Shown piece after piece: positions 1-8,519 of a stretch of DNA of 64,000 bases. Source of the DNA: NCED01 sp035493955 (lineage in GTDB: Bacteria > Pseudomonadota > Alphaproteobacteria > Caulobacterales > Caulobacteraceae); assembly GCA_035493955.1 (NCBI GenBank), contig DATJHI010000006.1:124001-188000 (forward strand), read 5' to 3'. Under the pieces are notes generated by a model. The model was given only the letters and a program-made list of their open reading frames with translations, had not been told where the DNA came from and did no database searches. Numbering within the stretch: position 1 is the first letter of the stretch; each line of letters opens with the position of its first letter. A program made the translations under genes and the position numbers.

Positions 1-1176
1 GGCGAGGCCGGGGCCGTGGAATGGGCGGTGACCTGGAGCCCCGCCGGGTTCGGCGAACACGACGGCTTCATGCAGTCCTACTGCAACACCGTGCCCACGC
101 CAGAGGGCGGCACCCACGAGGCGGGCCTGCGGGCGGTGCTGCTGCGCGGCCTGAAGACCTATGGCGAGATGACCGGCGACAAGCGCGCCGGGGTGCTGAC
201 CGCCGAGGACGTGGCGGCGAGTGCGGGCGCCTTGATCTCGGTCTTCGTCAAGAACCCGGAGTTCCAGGGCCAGACCAAGGAGCGGCTGTCGTCCTCCGAC
301 GCCCAGCGGCTGGTCGAGGCCGCCTTGCGCGACCCCTTCGACCACTGGCTGACCGCCCAGCCCAGGGCGGCGACGGCCCTGCTCCAGTTCGTCATCGACC
401 GCGCCGAGGAGCGGCTGAAGCGGCGCAAGGACAAGGAGGTCGCCCGGGCTTCGGCGACCCGCAAGCTGCGCCTGCCCGGCAAGCTGGCCGACTGTTCCGG
501 CGCGGCGGCCGACGGCTCGGAACTGTTCATCGTCGAAGGCGACAGCGCCGGCGGCTCGGCCAAGCAGGCCCGTAACCGCGCCAACCAGGCGATCCTGCCC
601 CTGCGCGGCAAGATCCTCAACGTCGCCTCCGCCACCGGCGAGAAGGCGGGCAAGAACATCGAGCTGTCGGACCTGATGCTGGCCCTGGGCGTCCAGGGCG
701 GGTCGCGCTTCCGCGAAGAGGACCTTCGCTACGACCGCATCGTCATCATGACCGACGCCGACGTGGACGGGGCGCACATCGCTTCGCTCCTGATCACCTT
801 CTTCTACCGGACCATGCCGGAGCTGATCCGGTCGGGGAAACTGTACCTGGCCCTGCCGCCGCTCTACCGGATCAGCCACGGGGCGACGACCGCCTACGCC
901 CGCGACGACGAACACCGGGACGAGCTCCTGGCCACCACCTTCAAGGGCAAGAAGCCGGAGATCGGCCGCTTCAAGGGCCTGGGCGAGATGATGCCGGCCC
1001 AATTGAAGGAAACCACCATGGACCCGAAGAAGCGCACCCTGGCGCGAGTCACCCTGCCCCGCTCCGAGGAGGCGGTGGAGGAGCTGGTCGAGACCCTGAT
1101 GGGCCGCAAGCCCGAACTGCGCTTCCGCTTCATCCAGGAGAACGCCGAGTTCGCGGCCGAGGACCTGGATATCTGA
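1..1176 (+). CDS. parE: DNA topoisomerase IV subunit B (ParE), C-terminal part, cut by window start
   Basis: ParE is the ATPase/TOPRIM subunit of topoisomerase IV, which with ParC decatenates daughter chromosomes. The reading frame is already open at base 1, so the GHKL ATPase domain lies upstream and only about 391 residues are present. Visible landmarks are the transducer end, the LPGKLADC segment, the TOPRIM EGDSAGG motif (near base 535), the metal-binding DADVDG motif (near base 757) and the GRFKGLGEM motif close to the C-terminus. The short C-terminal part without the long GyrB insertion, and the QAILPLRGKILNV wording, favour ParE over GyrB. It converges on the histidine kinase gene, with only 19 bases between the stop codons. 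Confidence 0.93.
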   Translation, partial: GEAGAVEWAVTWSPAGFGEHDGFMQSYCNTVPTPEGGTHEAGLRAVLLRGLKTYGEMTGDKRAGVLTAEDVAASAGALISVFVKNPEFQGQTKERLSSSDAQRLVEAALRDPFDHWLTAQPRAATALLQFVIDRAEERLKRRKDKEVARASATRKLRLPGKLADCSGAAADGSELFIVEGDSAGGSAKQARNRANQAILPLRGKILNVASATGEKAGKNIELSDLMLALGVQGGSRFREEDLRYDRIVIMTDADVDGAHIASLLITFFYRTMPELIRSGKLYLALPPLYRISHGATTAYARDDEHRDELLATTFKGKKPEIGRFKGLGEMMPAQLKETTMDPKKRTLARVTLPRSEEAVEELVETLMGRKPELRFRFIQENAEFAAEDLDI

Positions 1177-1195
1177 AGGCTGGACGGCGGCAGGT

Positions 1196-3151
1196 TCAGC
1201 TCTCGGCGGACGCCGCCGGCAGCTGTTTCAGCGCCACGAGCAAACCCTCGATCGAATAGGGCTTCTTCAGCAGGTCAAATCCATGCGCGCCCTCTTCGGC
1301 GATGACGTGGCTGTAGCCGCTGGTCAGAACCACCTCGAGGTCCGGCCACCGCGCCTTGACCGCGTGGCCGAGTTCGATGCCGCTCATGCCGGGCATGACG
1401 ACATCGGAGAACACCAGGTCAAAGGCCTGACGGTTCTGGCCCAGGACCTCCAGGGCGCTTCGCCCGTCTCCGACCCAGGTGACGGTCTGGCCCAATTCCC
1501 TCAGGAGGCCGGCCGCGAAGTTGCCGACGCCTTCGTTGTCCTCCACCAGCAGGATTCGGCGGGCAGGCAGGGCGGCGAGGTCGATCGGCGCGACCGTTGG
1601 CTCCAGGGTCTCCACCCTGGCGTTCGATCGCGGCAGGTAGAGGGTGAACACGGTGCCGACATCCACCTCGCTGCGGACATCGATCTCTCCATGCGACTGC
1701 TTGGCGAAACCGTAGACCTGGCTGAGGCCGAGCCCCGTCCCCTTGTCGACGGCCTTGGTGGTGAAGAAGGGTTCAAAGACGCGCGTCAAGGTCTCCGGCG
1801 TCATGCCCGTCCCGGTATCCGAAATCTCGATGGCGACGAACTCGCCCGGCACAGCCACGTGGCCCCGCACGGCGGGCACGCCCGTCGAGGCTCGGGTCGT
1901 GATCTTGATCTCGCCGCCGCGGGGCATGGCGTCGCGGGCGTTGATGACCATGTTGAGGACCGCGGTCTCGAACTGGCTGGGGTCGGCCTGGACCAGCTGG
2001 ACGGTTTGCGACAGTTCGATCTCGACGTTGACCGACGAGCCGATGGTCGTCGCGAATATCTCGCGAAGGCCGCGCAGGCGCGCGCCCACATCGAACACCT
2101 CGGGCTTCAGCGGCTGCCGGCGCGCGAAGGCCAGGAGCTGCCCGGTGAGGGCGGTGGCGCGCTTGGCCGTGTCGGCGATGGCCTGCGCGTACCGTAATCG
2201 CTTTTCCTCTTCCAGCCTGGGCCGCAGCAGGAAGTCGGCCGAGGCGCGGATCACCGTCAGCAGGTTGTTGAAGTCGTGGGCGACTCCGCCCGTCAGGCGG
2301 CCGATCGCCTCCATCTTCTGGGCTTGGACCAGGGCTTCGCGTGAGCGGTCGAGCTCCTCCTGCGTCTTGCGCCGTTCGGTGATGTCGCGGGTGACCTTGG
2401 CGAAACCGACCAGCGCGCCATGGGGATCGTAGATCGGATCGATCACCACGTTCGCCCAGAAACGTTCACCGCTCTTGCGGACCCTCAGCGCCTCGCCTTC
2501 GAATTTCCCCTCGGCGATCGCGGTCGCCAGGGCTCGGGCCGGCATGCCGGCCGCGCGATCCTCCTCGGTGTAGAAACGCGAGAAGTGCTGACCGACGATC
2601 TCTTCGGCGGTATAGCCTTTGATGGCCTGCGCGCCCGCGTTCCAGTTGGTGACGTTGCCCTCCGGATCGAGCATGTAGATGGCGTAGTCCCGCACGCCCT
2701 GGACCAGCAGGCGAAAGCGCTGCTCGCTCGCCATCAGCGCCTCGTCCATCAGTCGCCGGTCGGTAATGTCCCGGGTGATTTTGGCGAAGCCGATGACCCT
2801 GTCGTCGGCGCCGATCACAGGATCGATGACCACGTGGGTCCAAAAGCGGACGCCGTCCTTGCGGACGCGCCAGCCTTCCGCCTCGAACCGACCTTCGGTG
2901 GCGGCGGTGTGCAAAGCCCGCGCCGGAAGTCCGATCGCTCGATCTTCCGCGGTGTAGAAGAGCGAGAAATGCTGGCCGATGATCTCGTCCGCCGTATAGC
3001 CTTTGAAGCGTTGGGCACCGGTATTCCAGGTCGCCACATAGCCTTCCGCATCCAGCAAGTAGATGGCGTAGTCCTTGACCGCATCGATCAGGACCTGAAA
3101 GCGGTCGCTCTGCGCGAGATCACTGAGAACTTGGGGTTTTTTATCTTGCAT
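1196..3151 (-). CDS. Hybrid sensor histidine kinase with tandem PAS domains and a C-terminal receiver
   Basis: This is a cytoplasmic hybrid kinase of 651 residues; no membrane segment or signal peptide is visible. Domain order: PAS (about 20-133), a second near-copy PAS (about 150-265), HisKA with the phospho-acceptor His in GVAHDFNN (about 300), HATPase with NMVINARDA, DTGTGM and GTGLGLS (about 395-505), and a receiver domain (about 530-645) whose acceptor Asp lies in FSDVVMPG. The two PAS units share long stretches (DYAIY, GYTA-EI-GQHFS-FYT-EDRA, RVRK-G-RFW, VIDP), so they are a recent duplication. The stimulus is unknown. No response-regulator gene is adjacent, so its own receiver and an unlinked phosphotransfer partner are the likely output. 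Start is the ATG before QDKKPQ. Confidence 0.9.
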   Translation of the reverse strand: MQDKKPQVLSDLAQSDRFQVLIDAVKDYAIYLLDAEGYVATWNTGAQRFKGYTADEIIGQHFSLFYTAEDRAIGLPARALHTAATEGRFEAEGWRVRKDGVRFWTHVVIDPVIGADDRVIGFAKITRDITDRRLMDEALMASEQRFRLLVQGVRDYAIYMLDPEGNVTNWNAGAQAIKGYTAEEIVGQHFSRFYTEEDRAAGMPARALATAIAEGKFEGEALRVRKSGERFWANVVIDPIYDPHGALVGFAKVTRDITERRKTQEELDRSREALVQAQKMEAIGRLTGGVAHDFNNLLTVIRASADFLLRPRLEEEKRLRYAQAIADTAKRATALTGQLLAFARRQPLKPEVFDVGARLRGLREIFATTIGSSVNVEIELSQTVQLVQADPSQFETAVLNMVINARDAMPRGGEIKITTRASTGVPAVRGHVAVPGEFVAIEISDTGTGMTPETLTRVFEPFFTTKAVDKGTGLGLSQVYGFAKQSHGEIDVRSEVDVGTVFTLYLPRSNARVETLEPTVAPIDLAALPARRILLVEDNEGVGNFAAGLLRELGQTVTWVGDGRSALEVLGQNRQAFDLVFSDVVMPGMSGIELGHAVKARWPDLEVVLTSGYSHVIAEEGAHGFDLLKKPYSIEGLLVALKQLPAASAES

Positions 3152-3358
3152 GCGGACCCTTCGGCAGGACTTTTGATTTAAGCTTCCCGCCGCGTAAACA
3201 CCAACCGCCGCCGCTGCGCGTCACATTAGGCCCCGCGCACCCGAGAGTGAAGAGGCGGCGCGCGCTTTCCATCGGCTTCGCCGTTCCTGAGGAACCCTGG
3301 GGATGCTGTCCCGTTGGTGCTCCGCGGCTTTGGCAATTCCAAACGGCGGTGTGGGGTC

Positions 3359-3901
3359 ATGCAAGGACGGCGGGTACCGGAGGTCATCTTCAAGACAAGG
3401 GTCAGAGACGAAAGCATAGGCGGCGACAACCCGTTCCGGTGGGAGGACCTACCCAGCCGGGACGTCTTCGCGGGGCGCCGGGTGGTGGTCTTCTCGCTTC
3501 CGGGGGCGTTCACGCCCACCTGCTCCAATGAGCAGTGCCCGGCCTTCGAACGCTACGACGCGGACCTGAAGGCCGCCGGCGCCGACGAAGTCTGCTGCAT
3601 CAGCGTCAACGACGCCTTCGTTATGTTCCAGTGGGGCAAGAAGCTCGGCGTCAAGAACGTGCGCCTTCTGCCTGACGGCTCAGGCCACTTCACCCGGCGC
3701 ATGGGCATGCTGATCAACAAGGACCACGTGGGAATGGGCTACCGCAGCTGGCGTTATGTCATGGTGGTGAACGACGGGGTGATCGAGAAGTGGTTCGAGG
3801 AGCCCGGCATCAACGACGAGGGGGCCGATCAGGATCCCTACACGGTGACGAACCCGGAAGTGGTGCTCGCCTATCTGCGGGGCGCCGACGGTCGGGGCTA
3901 G
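3359..3901 (+). CDS. Peroxiredoxin, Prx5 (type II) family
   Basis: This is a thiol peroxidase that reduces hydrogen or organic peroxides, about 180 residues and probably cytoplasmic. The peroxidatic Cys sits in the Prx5-type motif GAFTPTCS, followed by the typical WGKKLGVKNVRLLPDGSG block and the EPGI-DEGADQDPYTV tail. The frame extends 15 codons upstream to another ATG, but the family N-terminus (VPEVIFKTRV) fits a start at the ATG before QGRRVPEV. The gene is divergent from the hybrid kinase across about 200 bases. The reductant (glutaredoxin or thioredoxin) cannot be told from sequence. Confidence 0.88.
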   Translation: MQGRRVPEVIFKTRVRDESIGGDNPFRWEDLPSRDVFAGRRVVVFSLPGAFTPTCSNEQCPAFERYDADLKAAGADEVCCISVNDAFVMFQWGKKLGVKNVRLLPDGSGHFTRRMGMLINKDHVGMGYRSWRYVMVVNDGVIEKWFEEPGINDEGADQDPYTVTNPEVVLAYLRGADGRG

Positions 3902-3969
3902 GCGGACCGCCCGGACGATCGCCACCCTCCCCGCAGATGACGAAACGCGCCCTTTAGTCATTCCGCGCG

Positions 3970-3999
3970 TTGACTTTTAACCGGTTCGGCCCATATGAG
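3970..3999 (+). promoter_or_regulatory. Possible sigma-70-type promoter of the helicase gene
   Basis: TTGACT is followed after 18 bases by TATGAG, a 5/6 and a 4/6 match to the -35 and -10 consensus. Transcription from here would give an untranslated leader of about 80 bases that contains the small inverted repeat ACAGCG-N7-CGCTGT (4024-4042). This is motif reading only. Confidence 0.3.
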
Positions 4000-4089
4000 G
4001 ACCTTGCACAGGCCGGGGAATCGACAGCGCGTACAACGCTGTATTGATCGAGCCGCTTTCCGCGCTTTCCGGCCGCTACCCAACTCGAG

Positions 4090-5784
4090 ATGACAACTTT
4101 TGCAGACCTGGGGCTAAGCCCCGAAGTGGTGCGGGCCGTGACCGAAGCCGGTTACGAGAAGCCCAGCCCTATCCAGGAGGCGGCCATACCGGTCGCCCTG
4201 ACCGGCCGGGACGTGCTCGGCATCGCCCAGACGGGCACCGGCAAGACCGCCGCCTTCACCCTGCCGATGATCGACCGGCTCGCCGCGGGCCGGGCCCGGG
4301 CGCGGATGCCGCGCTCGCTGGTCCTGTGCCCCACCCGCGAGCTCGCGGACCAGGTGGCGCAGGCCTTCGACAAATACGCCAAGAACCACAAGCTGACCTG
4401 GGCCCTCCTGATCGGCGGCGTCTCCTTCGACGAACAGCTTAAGAAGCTCGACCGCGGGGTCGACGTGCTGATCGCCACCCCGGGGCGCCTGCTCGACCAC
4501 TTCGAGCGGGGCAAGCTCCTGCTCACCGGCGTCAGCATCATGGTGGTCGACGAGGCCGACCGGATGCTCGACATGGGGTTCATCCCCGACATCGAGCGCA
4601 TCTTCAAGCTGACCCCCCCCAACCGCCAGACCCTGTTCTTCTCGGCCACCATGCCGCCGGAGATCACCCGGCTCACCACCCAGTTCCTCAAGGATCCGAC
4701 CCGGATCGAGGCCTCGCGTCCGGCCACCACCGGCGAGAACATCACCCAGTACATCGCCCGCGTCCCGGTCGGCGAACCCAAGGCCAAGCGCATGGCGCTG
4801 CGGGCCCTGGTCGAACGTCCCGACGTGAAGAACGGCATCGTCTTCTGCAACCGCAAGACCGAGGTCGATATCGTCGCCAAGTCCCTGAAGGTGCACGGCT
4901 TCGACGCCGCACCCATCCACGGCGACCTGGACCAGAGCATGCGCATGCGCACCCTGGAGGCGTTCCGCAAGGGCGAGCTGAAGTTCCTGGTGGCCTCCGA
5001 CGTGGCCGCCCGCGGTCTCGACATTCCCGACGTCAGCCACGTCTTCAACTTCGACGTGCCGCACCACGCCGAGGATTATGTCCACCGCATCGGCCGCACG
5101 GGCCGCGCCGGCCGCACCGGCCAGACCTTCATGATCATCGGGCCCAACGACGCCCGTTCCCTCGACAAGGTGCTGAAGCTGACCAAGAAGGCGCCGGAGG
5201 AGGTCGTGCTCGATCTCGACTGGAGCCTGGCGGAAGGCGGCGACGAACGCCGTGAACGCGCCGGCGGCCGCGGACGCAGCGGCGAGGGCCGCCCGTCGTC
5301 CCGCAGCAAGAGCCGCGGCGGCGAACATCGCGAACGTCCCCGCAAGGACCACGGCGAACGCGCTTCGATGGAAGCGGTGGCCGCTCCGGAGATCGCCGAA
5401 GGCGCACGGCCGAGCGTGCCCGCGCCGGAGTCCGCCCCGGTCCCGGCCGTCGAGACCAGCGCCCGCCCCGCCCGCTCGCGCTCCCGGTCCCGCCGGGGCG
5501 GATCGGAGACGCCCGCCGAGGTCGCGGCGCCCGAAGTCCGCGCCGAACCGCGCCGCGAAGAGCCCAAGCGCGAAGAACCGCGCCGCGAGGCCCGCCGTGA
5601 AGAGCCGAGGCGAGAAGATCGCGACGACCGCAGCGACCGCGCCCGGGGCGGGGTGAAGCAACCCGTCCAGCGCAGCGGGGAAGAACGGGACCATGCCGTG
5701 GTCGGCTTCGGTTCCGACATTCCGGCCTTCCTGCAGCGGGCCGTCCCCGTCGCCAAGGACTCGGGGCTGGAATCGGACGCCTGA
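4090..5784 (+). CDS. DEAD-box ATP-dependent RNA helicase, RhlE-like, with long charged tail
   Basis: This RNA helicase remodels structured RNA, typically in ribosome assembly, cold adaptation or the degradosome. Of 564 residues, the first 385 or so form the two RecA domains: Q motif (GYEKPSPIQ, 21-29), Walker A AQTGTGKT (46-53), PTRELADQ (81-88), TPGRLLD (130-136), DEAD (154-157), SAT (185-187), ARGLDIPDV and HRIGRTGR. The remaining roughly 180 residues are a low-complexity Arg/Glu/Pro/Ala tail ending in a hydrophobic FGSDIPAFLQRAV segment. RhlE paralogues in Caulobacter work with RNase E; rne is also in this window but about 25 kb away. Which RhlE paralogue this is cannot be decided. Confidence 0.92.
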   Translation: MTTFADLGLSPEVVRAVTEAGYEKPSPIQEAAIPVALTGRDVLGIAQTGTGKTAAFTLPMIDRLAAGRARARMPRSLVLCPTRELADQVAQAFDKYAKNHKLTWALLIGGVSFDEQLKKLDRGVDVLIATPGRLLDHFERGKLLLTGVSIMVVDEADRMLDMGFIPDIERIFKLTPPNRQTLFFSATMPPEITRLTTQFLKDPTRIEASRPATTGENITQYIARVPVGEPKAKRMALRALVERPDVKNGIVFCNRKTEVDIVAKSLKVHGFDAAPIHGDLDQSMRMRTLEAFRKGELKFLVASDVAARGLDIPDVSHVFNFDVPHHAEDYVHRIGRTGRAGRTGQTFMIIGPNDARSLDKVLKLTKKAPEEVVLDLDWSLAEGGDERRERAGGRGRSGEGRPSSRSKSRGGEHRERPRKDHGERASMEAVAAPEIAEGARPSVPAPESAPVPAVETSARPARSRSRSRRGGSETPAEVAAPEVRAEPRREEPKREEPRREARREEPRREDRDDRSDRARGGVKQPVQRSGEERDHAVVGFGSDIPAFLQRAVPVAKDSGLESDA

Positions 5785-5904
5785 AATCGTCGGCGAGCCG
5801 GCGCTTATTCGCCGATCGATCCGCCGTTTTAACCGCCGTTTGATCTCTTCCCGCTAGGTTCCGCTGGTCTTTGCAGTATGCACGGGCGCCAAAGGGGGAA
5901 TTGA

Positions 5905-6954
5905 ATGGCCGTCGACCTCGAGCTCGTCCTTCGCGGGCCTGACGCCGCCACCCTGGCGCGCAAGGCCATCGAAGCGATGGAGCGCCACAAGGTCTGGCCG
6001 ACTCCGCTCAACTACGAGCTCTGGATCCATTGCGTCGGCGACCCCACCGGCGACCTGGCCAAGGAGATCGGCCGCCTGGCCGCGGCCGGCGAGCAGATCA
6101 CCGAACAGGTCAGCGAGGAGCTCGCCGCCCAGTTCCTGAGCAAGGCCCGCCTTTCCGACCAGATCCGCGACGCAGGCGACCAGTTGAGCCGCGAACTGGA
6201 CAGCGTCAGCAAGGCCATCGACACCGCCCAGAAGTCGAGCCAGGAGTACGGTCGCACCCTCGCCGGCGCGTCGGAGACCCTGGCCGCCGGGGCCGCCCCG
6301 CCTGAGCTGAAACAGGTGGTCGACCACCTGACCGCCGCCACACGCCGGGTCGAGAAGGAAAACTCCAACCTCGAACAGCAGCTCACCGCCTCCACCCAGG
6401 AGGTCGAGCGGCTGCGCGAGCACCTGGAACAGGTGCGCCGGGACGCCATGACCGACGCCCTGACCAACCTGTCGAACCGCAAGTCCTTCGACGAGGCGGT
6501 GGCGCGGGCCTGCGTCGACCCTGCCGCCAAGGTCAGCCTGGCCATGATCGACATCGACCATTTCAAGCGCTTCAACGACACCTGGGGCCACCAGACCGGC
6601 GACCAGGTGCTGCGCTACGTCGCCAGCGTCATCGGCCGTATCGGCGACGACCCCCGCATGGCGGCCCGTTACGGCGGCGAGGAGTTCGCCCTGCTGTTCC
6701 CGGGCGAAATGGTCGGCGAAGTCATGGCCGAGCTGGAGGCCATGCGCCTTGAGATCGCCTCGCGCATGCTCAAGCGCCGCTCGACCAACGACGAGCTGGG
6801 AACGGTCACCATCTCCATCGGCGTAGCCCAGCGCCATCTGGGCGAGACGCCCAGCAGCCTGGTCGGCCGCGCCGACGCCGCGCTGTACAAATCCAAACGC
6901 GGCGGCCGCAACCGCATCACAGAGGCCGAATCCTCGGCAAGCGTCGCGGCCTAG
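5905..6954 (+). CDS. Coiled-coil GGDEF diguanylate cyclase (DgcB-like)
   Basis: This protein makes cyclic di-GMP from two GTP. Its 349 residues comprise a helical N-terminal region with long heptad-like stretches (about 60-185; ELKQVVDHL..., ENSNLEQQLTAS...) and a GGDEF domain (about 190-340) with the active-site GGEEF at 257-261. No membrane segment is visible. The inhibitory I-site (RxxD five residues before GGEEF) is not present: the four residues there read DDPR. A soluble coiled coil followed by GGDEF is the architecture of DgcB, the Caulobacter cyclase for holdfast and surface attachment, and I infer a relationship, but orthology was not tested. Start is the ATG after AGGGGGAATTGA, a good ribosome binding site. 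Confidence 0.9.
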   Translation: MAVDLELVLRGPDAATLARKAIEAMERHKVWPTPLNYELWIHCVGDPTGDLAKEIGRLAAAGEQITEQVSEELAAQFLSKARLSDQIRDAGDQLSRELDSVSKAIDTAQKSSQEYGRTLAGASETLAAGAAPPELKQVVDHLTAATRRVEKENSNLEQQLTASTQEVERLREHLEQVRRDAMTDALTNLSNRKSFDEAVARACVDPAAKVSLAMIDIDHFKRFNDTWGHQTGDQVLRYVASVIGRIGDDPRMAARYGGEEFALLFPGEMVGEVMAELEAMRLEIASRMLKRRSTNDELGTVTISIGVAQRHLGETPSSLVGRADAALYKSKRGGRNRITEAESSASVAA

Positions 6955-7003
6955 CGTCCACGCGCTTCGGCGTGACAAAGGATTTATCCGGCCCGCCTCA
7001 TCG

Positions 7004-7047
7004 GTCATCCTGAGGAGCCCGCGACGGCGGGCGTCTCGAAGGACGCA
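7004..7047 (+). repeat. Dispersed intergenic hairpin repeat (TCATCCTGAGGAG... CTCGAAGGA type)
   Basis: The core is a perfect hairpin GCCCGC-GACG-GCGGGC, flanked by further pairing between TCCT/AG on the left and CT/AGGA on the right. From memory this is a common extragenic palindromic repeat in Caulobacteraceae and several other Alphaproteobacteria. Its right arm (AAGGA) lies where the Shine-Dalgarno sequence of the next gene is expected. Confidence 0.6.
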
Positions 7048-7051
7048 CCGC

Positions 7052-7846
7052 ATGGCCGGCGACAAGCTCAACATCGACGTCGACGGGACGGTGGCCATCG
7101 TGGCTTTGGCCGATCCTTCGACCCTGAACGCCATCGGCCCCGGCCTCTGCGCCGCCCTGACCGAGGCTTTCCGCGCCCTGGCCGCCGGGGGCGAGGTGCG
7201 CGCGGCGATCCTCACGGGCGAAGGCCGCGCCTTCTGTTCCGGCGCCAACCTCATGGACGCCTCGGCGACGATCCCCGCCGAGGGCGGCCCGCCCGATCTG
7301 GAGCGGGTGGTGCAGCGGTACTACAACCCGCTGGTCGAGACCTTGCGGGCCCTGCCCTTCCCCCTGCTGACGGCGGTGAACGGGCCGGCCGCGGGGATCG
7401 GCTGCGCCCTCGCCCTGGCGGGCGACCTGGCGGTGGCGGCGGAAGGGGCGAGCTTCACCCCCGCGTTCCGGCGGGTCGGCCTGGTCCCCGACGGGGGAAC
7501 GACCTGGCTGTTGCCGCGCCTGGTCGGCCGCGCCCGGGCCATGGAGATGGTGCTGCTGGGCGAAACCTTCAGCGCCGCCCGCGCCCTGGAATGGGGGCTG
7601 ATCAACCGCTGCGTCGCCGACGCGGAGCTGGCACCTACCGCCCTGAGATTGGCCAGGAACCTGGCGGAGGGGCCGGCGTCGCTCGCCCTCACGCGCCGGC
7701 TGATGTGGGACAGCCTGGATCGGACCTGGCCGGAGCAACTGGCGGCGGAGGCGGCGGCGCAGGGGACGGCCGGGCGGACCGAGGATTTCAAGGAGGGCGT
7801 CGCCGCCTTCCTGCAGAAACGTCCGCCTCAGTTCAGCGGGCGCTGA
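7052..7846 (+). CDS. Enoyl-CoA hydratase/isomerase family protein, PaaG-like
   Basis: This crotonase-fold protein of 264 residues acts on an acyl-CoA thioester in the cytoplasm. The oxyanion-hole regions are readable as SGANLMD (about 69-75) and NGPAAGIGCALALAGD (about 110-125), followed by RVGLVPDGGTTWLLPR. The PDGG element resembles PaaG-type isomerases (ring 1,2-epoxyphenylacetyl-CoA isomerase) more than the Glu-based hydratases, so isomerase or short-chain hydratase activity are both possible. No other phenylacetate or beta-oxidation gene is nearby, so the substrate is open. The start ATG is placed just after the hairpin repeat, whose right arm supplies the AAGGA. Confidence 0.85.
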   Translation: MAGDKLNIDVDGTVAIVALADPSTLNAIGPGLCAALTEAFRALAAGGEVRAAILTGEGRAFCSGANLMDASATIPAEGGPPDLERVVQRYYNPLVETLRALPFPLLTAVNGPAAGIGCALALAGDLAVAAEGASFTPAFRRVGLVPDGGTTWLLPRLVGRARAMEMVLLGETFSAARALEWGLINRCVADAELAPTALRLARNLAEGPASLALTRRLMWDSLDRTWPEQLAAEAAAQGTAGRTEDFKEGVAAFLQKRPPQFSGR

Positions 7847-7993
7847 GCCCATCCCACGCGAAAAGCCGGACGTTGGAGAAGGCGTCGCAGGCGGTGAGCC
7901 GCCGTTACATTACGATAGAATCCGTCGCCCCTTTGAACGATAATCGAGTCAAGATTACGGGAACTCGACCCGGCCAAACAGGGAGGTTTCGTC

Positions 7994-8416
7994 ATGAATA
8001 GGACGCTTTCGACGGCAGTCCTTTGCAGCGCGGTCGCCACCGGAGCTCTCTGCGCGGACGCCGCGTCCGCTCATCATTCGTTCGCCATGTTCGACAGGAA
8101 CACGACCAGCGTCATCGACGGGACCATCAAGGAGTTCCAATGGACCTCCCCGCACATGTGGATTCAACTGGTCGCTCCCGACAAGGACGGAAAGCTGGTC
8201 GAATACGGCTTTGAGGGCGGTCCCCCTTCGAACGGCCAAGGCTGGAGCCGCCACTCGCTCAAGGCGGGCGACAAGGTCAAGATCACCTACCATCCGCTGA
8301 GGACGGGCGGCGCCGGCGGCGAATTCATGCAGGCGGTTTTCCCCAGCGGCGCAACCGTTCCCGACCGCAGCGCCGCGCGGGGAGCGGGCGCGCGCGGGGC
8401 CGGCGGGCCTGAATGA
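7994..8416 (+). CDS. Exported DUF6152-type protein
   Basis: This is a 140-residue protein of unknown function with a clear signal peptide (MNRTLSTAVL... ending at about 25, DAASAHHS). Directly after the cleavage site comes the HHSFAMFD motif typical of DUF6152 proteins, followed by an OB-like beta-rich segment (IDGTIKEFQWTSPHMWIQL) and an Ala/Gly-rich tail. The two His at the mature N-terminus could bind metal, which is inference only. The ATG has a good ribosome binding site (GGGAGG). It precedes two paralogous exported proteins on the same strand, and the three probably act together in the periplasm. Confidence 0.75.
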   Translation: MNRTLSTAVLCSAVATGALCADAASAHHSFAMFDRNTTSVIDGTIKEFQWTSPHMWIQLVAPDKDGKLVEYGFEGGPPSNGQGWSRHSLKAGDKVKITYHPLRTGGAGGEFMQAVFPSGATVPDRSAARGAGARGAGGPE

Positions 8417-8519
8417 GATCTGAGCTTCGGGAGCGGGCCCGACCGCGCGCCGGGCGCGGTCCGCAGCCGGCCGCAAGGCGCGACCTCGTTACATTGAAGA
8501 AGCCGTGAGGATAGGTGCG

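Noticed and set aside
4114..5694. 526-codon frame antisense to the DEAD-box helicase
   Set aside because: Shadow of a gene with complete helicase motifs.
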